This document shows positions 32,670-37,139 of a stretch of 37,139 nucleotides of DNA, piece by piece. A program made the translations under genes and the position numbers. Every line of letters begins with the position of its first letter. The first letter of the stretch is position 1. The notes below the pieces were generated by a model. That model saw only the letters and a list, made by a program, of their open reading frames with translations. It ran no database searches and had not been told where the DNA came from. This DNA comes from Betaproteobacteria bacterium (GTDB lineage: Bacteria; Pseudomonadota; Gammaproteobacteria; Burkholderiales; Casimicrobiaceae), in NCBI GenBank assembly GCA_016861105.1, contig BOKS01000023.1, forward strand, positions 1-37,139, in the 5' to 3' direction.

Positions 32670-34132
32670 GCGCGGCGGCCCAGCAGACGCGCGCGCGCCA
32701 CCGCGAGCCCGACCCGCCCGGTGGGCGAGGCGACGGCGGCGGCGGCCGAGCCGGCGAGCCAGGCCGCCCAGACCACCAGCCCGGCGCCGACGCGGCCGGG
32801 CGCGGCGGGTGCCAGGGCCGCGAGCAGCGACGGCGCGATGGCGGCGGCGGCGGTGCGGGCGAGCGGCACCAGCACCGCGGCACGATCGGCACCGCCGAGC
32901 GGTCCGCCGGATCCGGCCGCGTAGACAACCGCATAGGCGCCGATCGCCGCGCCCGCGGCGATCGCGAGCCCGGCCACGCCGCCGAACCACGCGCCGGACG
33001 GTGCGAGCAGCGCGAGCGCGGCCGCGCCGGCGGCCGACAGCCCGGTCGCGCGCCGCATGGTGCCGCGCGCGAGATCGAGGATCGCCGCCGCCGAGGCGAG
33101 GGCATGCAGCGCCCAGCCGACCGCTAGCGCTGCGAGGCCGGGCGCGGCGCGCGCCGCCAGCGCCGCCGATCCCGTCCAGGCAAGCAGTGTCGTGCCCGGC
33201 AGCAGTGCCAGCACCGCCGCCGTCGGCAGCACCAGGATCGCCGCGACCTGCACCGCATCGCCGAGGGCGCGCCGCGCCTCGCCGGCCGCGCCGGCGCCGA
33301 GCGCCGCCGCCACGCGCGGGAACCAGACCGCGCGCGTCGGCACGATCAGCACCCCCAGCATCTGCGCAACCTGCGCGATCAGGCTGTAGGCGCCGAACCC
33401 GGCGAGCGGCAGGACCGCCGCCCCGGCCAGCCGGTCGAGCACCGCGAACGCCATGGACACCAGCGCGAGCGCGGAGACGTCGCGCGCATAGCCGCCGATG
33501 CCGGCGAAGGAGGCGGGGGCGGCAGGCAGGCCCCGGCGCAGCCGCGCCCGCAGAGTCAGCGCGGCGGCCGCGGCGGCGAGCGCCTGCCAGAGCAGCACGG
33601 CGCGGATATCGGCCAGTCCCCCGAGAACCAGGGCCACCGATCCGCCCCAGCGCAGCACCGCGCCGGCGGCGTGCACCAGCGCCGCCTCGGCCTGCCGGCC
33701 GCGTCCGTTCAGCCCGGCCTGGTAGAGCGTGGCGGGCCAGAGCGCGGCGGCGGCGAGCGCAGCGAGCGCCAGCCCGGCCGCGAGCTCGTCGCGCGGCAGC
33801 GGACTCTCGAGCGCGCCGGCGAGCGGCCAGGCCACGGCAGCGCCGACCAGGGCGACGAGCACGCCGGTGCCGAGCACGAGGCGCTCGCTGGCGGCCAGCA
33901 GCCCAGCCCCCACCGCCGGGCCGTCGGCGGCGAGGCGCCGCGTCAGTCCCGCGGCCAGCCCGGCGTCGAGAATGCCGAGCAGCAGCACGAGCGTGGCCGC
34001 GATGCCGAGCAGGCCGTAGCCGTCCAGCCCGAGGCGATCGACCAGCACCGGCGCCGCCAGCAGCGTCGTCGCGGCCTGGACCGCCTGGGCCGCGAGCAGC
34101 GCCGCGAGGCTGGTGGAGATGCGCGTGGCCAT
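32666..34132 (-). CDS. Oligosaccharide flippase (Wzx-like), second copy
   Basis: A 488-residue polytopic protein. It begins STSLAALLAAQAVQAATTLL and has YGLLGIAATLVLLLGILDAG, the same G-L-F/L-G-I-x-x-x-L-x-x-L-G-x-x-D-x-G pattern as the flippase at 23160. VWFPRVAAALGAG fits the middle loop. It has about 12 helices with an Ala/Gly/Leu-rich composition. It leads the minus-strand operon of flippase, DUF6311-like, GT39-like and YdcF genes, and diverges from the GT4 gene at 34218 (85 bp between starts). The ATG (MATRIS) is clear; its ribosome site is weak. Two flippases suggest two exported glycans. Confidence 0.87.
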   Translation of the reverse strand: MATRISTSLAALLAAQAVQAATTLLAAPVLVDRLGLDGYGLLGIAATLVLLLGILDAGLAAGLTRRLAADGPAVGAGLLAASERLVLGTGVLVALVGAAVAWPLAGALESPLPRDELAAGLALAALAAAALWPATLYQAGLNGRGRQAEAALVHAAGAVLRWGGSVALVLGGLADIRAVLLWQALAAAAAALTLRARLRRGLPAAPASFAGIGGYARDVSALALVSMAFAVLDRLAGAAVLPLAGFGAYSLIAQVAQMLGVLIVPTRAVWFPRVAAALGAGAAGEARRALGDAVQVAAILVLPTAAVLALLPGTTLLAWTGSAALAARAAPGLAALAVGWALHALASAAAILDLARGTMRRATGLSAAGAAALALLAPSGAWFGGVAGLAIAAGAAIGAYAVVYAAGSGGPLGGADRAAVLVPLARTAAAAIAPSLLAALAPAAPGRVGAGLVVWAAWLAGSAAAAVASPTGRVGLAVARARLLGRRA

Positions 34133-34217
34133 GCCGGAAAGATCAAGCCTGCCCGAGATGGCATGGACAAGGCGCGGGGCTTGCCGGCCGGCAGGCGCTC
34201 CGGCAGACCGCGCGGCG

Positions 34218-35600
34218 ATGACCCCGCTGCCCGCCCGCCTCCGGACCGCGCTCGGCCGCGCGCTGCTGCACATGCCGGGCTTCGGCGCCGCGTTCTCCGC
34301 CGCGGCGGCGGCCTGGGACCGGCTGCCCGGTGCGCGCGCGGAACGCGCACTGGCCGCCGCGCTCGCGGCCGCGCGGGCCTCCGGCGCGGCGCGGATCGAT
34401 CCGGTGCCGGGACGGGTCCTGATGTTCAACTGGTGGCTCGTGCCGGGCGGGGCGGAGCGGCAGCTCGTGAACACCGCGGTCGGGCTCGTGCGGCGCGGCG
34501 CGGCGGCGGGGATCGAGCGGGTGGCGCTGGCGCTCGACTCGCCCTCCGAAGGCGAGCGGCCGGGCGTGCTCGGCGCCGAACTCGCCGCGGCGGAGGTGGG
34601 CGTGGAGGTGCTCGTGCCGGCGCCGGTGCCGGCGGCGGTGCAGCGCGTGGCGGCGTGGCTGCCGGGCACGGCGCGGGCGCGGATGATGCGCATGGCCGGC
34701 GCGATCGCGCGGCACCGCCCGGCGGTGGTGCATGCCTGGCAGGACTCGACGTCGGTCTGCGCCGGCCTTGCCGCGGCATGCTGCGGCGTTCCCGTGGTCG
34801 TGCTGTCGGGGCGCAACCTCTCGCCGCGGCGCTTCGTGTACTGGCGGCCCTGGCTCAGGCCCGCGCTGCGCGTGCTTGCCGGTCTGCCGGAGGTGCGGCT
34901 CGTCAACAACAGCGAAGCGGGTGCCGCGGACTACGCCGACTGGCTCGGTCTCGATCACCGCAGGATCGGCGTGCTGCGCAACGGCGTCGCGCCCGCCGCA
35001 CGCGATCGCGACGCGCAGGCGGAGGCGCGCCGCCGGCTGCGCGCCGAGCTCGGCCTTGCGGCGCAGGCGCGGCTGATCGGCTCGGTGTTCCGCTTCTACC
35101 CCGAGAAGCGCCCGCTGCTGTGGGTGCGCGCCGCCGCCGCCTATGCGGCACGTGATCCGGCGGCGCGCTTCGCCGTGGTCGGCTGGGGACCGCTCGCGGG
35201 CGCGATGCGCGCCGAGGCGCGCCGCGCCGGCATCGCCGAGCGGCTCGCGCTGCTGCCGGCGAAGGTTCCGGTCGCGGACGCGCTGGCGGCGATGGATGCG
35301 TTCCTGCTCACCTCCGAACGCGAGGGCACGCCCAATGTCGTGCTGGAGGCGCAAGCAGCCGGCCTGCCGGTGATCGCGACCGAGGCCGGAGGAACGGCGG
35401 AGGCGCTGCGCGAGGGCCGGGCGGCGCTGGCCGCGCCGACGCCGGAGGCGATCGCGGCGGCGCTGGCCGTGCTGTTCGCCGACCCCGCACGGCTCGCCGC
35501 GGCGCGCGCGCTCGGCCCCGGCTTCGTCGCCGAACGCTACGGCCTCGCGCGGATGCTCGACGAGACGCTCGCGGTCTATCGCCCCGGCCTGGCGCGGTAG
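34218..35600 (+). CDS. Glycosyltransferase family 4 (third in the locus)
   Basis: A 460-residue GT-B enzyme with about 75 additional Ala-rich N-terminal residues. The fold starts at VLMFNWWLVPGGAERQLVNT, with VVHAWQDSTSV, VVLSGRNLSPRRFVYW and LVNNSEAGAADYADW in the acceptor domain. VFRFYPEKRPLLWVRAA opens the donor domain, and SEREGTPNVVLEAQAAG holds the E-x7-E pair. N-S-E-A rather than the usual S-x-x at that point is a group feature I have seen in polysaccharide GT4 proteins. Upstream in-frame starts exist, but ATG 34218 fits best. It stands alone on the plus strand; sugar unknown. Confidence 0.9.
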   Translation: MTPLPARLRTALGRALLHMPGFGAAFSAAAAAWDRLPGARAERALAAALAAARASGAARIDPVPGRVLMFNWWLVPGGAERQLVNTAVGLVRRGAAAGIERVALALDSPSEGERPGVLGAELAAAEVGVEVLVPAPVPAAVQRVAAWLPGTARARMMRMAGAIARHRPAVVHAWQDSTSVCAGLAAACCGVPVVVLSGRNLSPRRFVYWRPWLRPALRVLAGLPEVRLVNNSEAGAADYADWLGLDHRRIGVLRNGVAPAARDRDAQAEARRRLRAELGLAAQARLIGSVFRFYPEKRPLLWVRAAAAYAARDPAARFAVVGWGPLAGAMRAEARRAGIAERLALLPAKVPVADALAAMDAFLLTSEREGTPNVVLEAQAAGLPVIATEAGGTAEALREGRAALAAPTPEAIAAALAVLFADPARLAAARALGPGFVAERYGLARMLDETLAVYRPGLAR

Positions 35601-35620
35601 CCGGCGCCGCAGCGCCCGGC

Positions 35621-36397
35621 TCAGAGCCGTTCCGCCACGCACACCATATGCGAGCGGTTGCCGAGCCTGACCGGCCGGCCGGAGGCGAAGCGCCGCGCGA
35701 GCTGGGCCGTGCGCAGCCGCCGCCAGAGCGGGCCGACCGGCCAGGGCAGGCGCAGCCGCTCCGGCGGCAGCAGGAAGCCGAGATTCGAGAACTCGACCAG
35801 GTGCGTCACGATCACGCGGAAGCCGCGCGGGGCGAGCAGGGCGGCGAGGCTCTCGGGCGTGAGGCTGCGCACATGCTGCCAGCGGTGGAACAGCGTGTTG
35901 CTGACCGGGCAGTACACCATCGAGGCATCGAGGTCCTCCGCGTGCGGCGTGGTGATGACGAGCCGGCCGCCGGGCCTGAGGAACCCGTGGACCGTGCGCA
36001 GCACCGGATCGAGGTCCCGGTCGAGCACATGCTCGATCACCTCCGCCATCAGCACCGCGTCGTAGGGCGCGTGCGCCTCGGCCTCGGCGCCGAGGAAGCC
36101 GTCCAGGCCCGCGAGCCGGCGTTCGAGCACCGCGCGGCGCTCGGGCGCGGGCTCGCAGGCAGCCGTCGGGAAGCCCGCCTCGATCATCAGCCGCGTGAGC
36201 GTGCCGTCGCCGGCGCCGAAATCGAGGTGCCGCCCGCCCGGCGTGAAATGGCTGCGCGCGGCGAGGATCACGAGCGGGCCGGCGATGCGCGCGAAGGACT
36301 GTGCGTCGAGCGCGGTGTGCGCGACCCCGTCCCAGAACCGCGCGACCAGCTCGGGCGTCCAGACCAGGCGCTCGGGCGGGGCGTGCTCAGAAGGCAT
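35621..36397 (-). CDS. SAM-dependent methyltransferase (Methyltransf_23-like)
   Basis: A 258-residue class I methyltransferase. The SAM loop is HLDFGAGDGTLTRLMIEAG (G-x-G-x-G), the acidic end of strand 2 is ACEPAPERR, and YDAVLMAEVIEHVLDRD is motif II with the E-V-I-E-H of this family. LRPGGRLVITTPH is motif III. Members often sit in polysaccharide loci and may methylate sugars or act on sugar-nucleotides; the substrate here is unknown. ATG 36397 overlaps the end of the TylF-like gene by 11 bases, and the two are read in the same direction as a pair. Confidence 0.88.
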   Translation of the reverse strand: MPSEHAPPERLVWTPELVARFWDGVAHTALDAQSFARIAGPLVILAARSHFTPGGRHLDFGAGDGTLTRLMIEAGFPTAACEPAPERRAVLERRLAGLDGFLGAEAEAHAPYDAVLMAEVIEHVLDRDLDPVLRTVHGFLRPGGRLVITTPHAEDLDASMVYCPVSNTLFHRWQHVRSLTPESLAALLAPRGFRVIVTHLVEFSNLGFLLPPERLRLPWPVGPLWRRLRTAQLARRFASGRPVRLGNRSHMVCVAERL

Positions 36398-37139
36398 CGA
36401 GGCTCTGCCGTGCGGCGCGCTTGACGAACCACGCGCCCTGCGCGGCCGGCGCGGTCCAGATGCGGTAGGCGAGGTCGTGGCGCGAGAGCGTGTCGTGCAC
36501 GGCGCGCGCGCAGCCGTCCCAGGCATAGTAGTCGTCGATGATCACCGTCGCCTCCTCCTGCACCACCGGCAGCAGCGCCTCGAGGCACTCGATGGTGCTG
36601 TCATACCAGTCGCCGTCGAGGCGCAGCAGCGCGATGCCGCCTGTCTCGCGCAGCCGGTCCGCCAGCGGACCGACCGTGTCGCTGAACCAGCCGCGATGGA
36701 TCGGCGCGTCCTGTTCGGTGAAACCGAGACGGTCGCGCGCCGCGCGCACCGCCGCCTCCTCGGCGCGGCAGTTGGCATCCGGGTCGTCGGGCGCCTCGCC
36801 CGCCTGCCAGGTGCGCGCGAGCGGGCCGTCGCGCTCCTGCGCCGGCGGCAGGCCCTGGAAACTGTCGAGCATGTGCACGGGGCAGACGACGCGGCCGGCG
36901 ACCGCACGCTGGGCGAGCAGCATCGCGAAGCTGGTGCCGCCGCGCCAGACGCCGCACTCGACGATCGCGCCGCCGCGGCCCGACCGCGCGGCCTCGGCGG
37001 CGCACTGCGCGGCGAAGGCGACGCCCGCGGGCACGACCATGGTGTAGGGCGCGACCGCGCGCACGATCCGGCGCAGCGCGCCTGCCGCGAGCGGGCCGCG
37101 CACGCCGCGGAGCGCGCAGCGCAGCGCGATCTCGCGCCG
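36387..37139 (-). CDS. TylF-like O-methyltransferase, probably 5' partial
   Basis: A methyltransferase of the macrocin O-methyltransferase (TylF/MycF) family, which methylates sugar hydroxyls. Conserved features are GGAIVECGVWRGGTSFAM (SAM site), VHMLDSFQGLPP, GWFSDTVG, LLRLDGDWYDSTIECLEAL and VIIDDYYAWDGCARAV, the last two carrying metal-binding Asp residues. The frame stays open to the window edge. A GTG at 37103 could be the start, but the sequence just upstream (REIALRCALRG) also looks coding, so the true start may lie outside. With its neighbour it suggests a methylated sugar in the surface glycan. Confidence 0.88.
   Translation of the reverse strand, partial: RREIALRCALRGVRGPLAAGALRRIVRAVAPYTMVVPAGVAFAAQCAAEAARSGRGGAIVECGVWRGGTSFAMLLAQRAVAGRVVCPVHMLDSFQGLPPAQERDGPLARTWQAGEAPDDPDANCRAEEAAVRAARDRLGFTEQDAPIHRGWFSDTVGPLADRLRETGGIALLRLDGDWYDSTIECLEALLPVVQEEATVIIDDYYAWDGCARAVHDTLSRHDLAYRIWTAPAAQGAWFVKRAARQSLDAF

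Noticed and set aside
28864..32924. Two plus-strand frames of over 700 codons opposite the minus-strand membrane operon
   Set aside because: They read as Arg/His/Gln-rich antisense of hydrophobic genes and have no recognisable domain.

Overview
The window is very GC-rich (by eye well above 70%), with long shadow frames on the non-coding strand. Most genes are separated by a few bases or overlap as ATGA/GTGA. The gene content (ligase-associated Lhr-like helicase with PdeM, MlaA-MlaC pair, MetF, ExoY-type sugar transferase, TylF-like methyltransferase) suggests an alphaproteobacterium. Acetobacteraceae/Rhodospirillales is my best guess, from gene style only. I see no rRNA, tRNA, IS element, prophage or CRISPR array.

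Region 1 (1-7.2 kb): the end of a 33-residue-repeat protein; a decayed copy of the start of the helicase gene; a secreted PAP2/vanadium-haloperoxidase-like phosphatase divergent from an AraC-HTH/TolB-N/TPR regulator, with tandem 19-bp repeats between them; then the intact Lhr-like helicase coupled to the PdeM phosphoesterase. The phosphatase/regulator pair thus lies between a broken and an intact copy of the helicase start.

Region 2 (7.2-18.5 kb): housekeeping and stress genes. Two secreted fasciclin (FAS1) proteins flank a PaiB-like FMN-binding protein. A photolyase follows. Next comes a stretch of small or damaged genes: an internally deleted cyclopropane fatty acid synthase, a PPP-type phosphatase, a 51-residue ORF, a short GNAT protein, a small FlaG-like protein and the remnant of an NTF2-like gene. 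SixA is translationally coupled to a CYTH-like/CHAD protein. MetF, MlaA and MlaC close the region.

Region 3 (18.5-37.1 kb): a surface polysaccharide locus after one SAM-methyltransferase gene. It holds a GtrB/DPM1-like GT2, a convergent DUF6311-like membrane protein, and a six-gene plus-strand operon (ExoY-like initiating transferase, Wzx-like flippase, two GT4, two GT2). A four-gene minus-strand operon (second flippase, second DUF6311-like protein, GT39-like protein, YdcF/DUF218 protein) meets it head-on at a pair of REP-like hairpins. A further GT4 and two overlapping methyltransferase genes end the window. Together they could start a lipid-linked glycan, extend it, flip it and decorate it. 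No Wzy, Wza or Wzc is recognisable here.

The most unusual observations are the duplicated helicase start flanking the PAP2/regulator pair, the cfa gene lacking its methyltransferase core, the AraC-HTH/TolB-N/TPR architecture with its tandem operator-like repeats, the SixA-CHAD coupling, and the doubled flippase/DUF6311 set. I found no clear evidence of a wholly new defence or mobile system.
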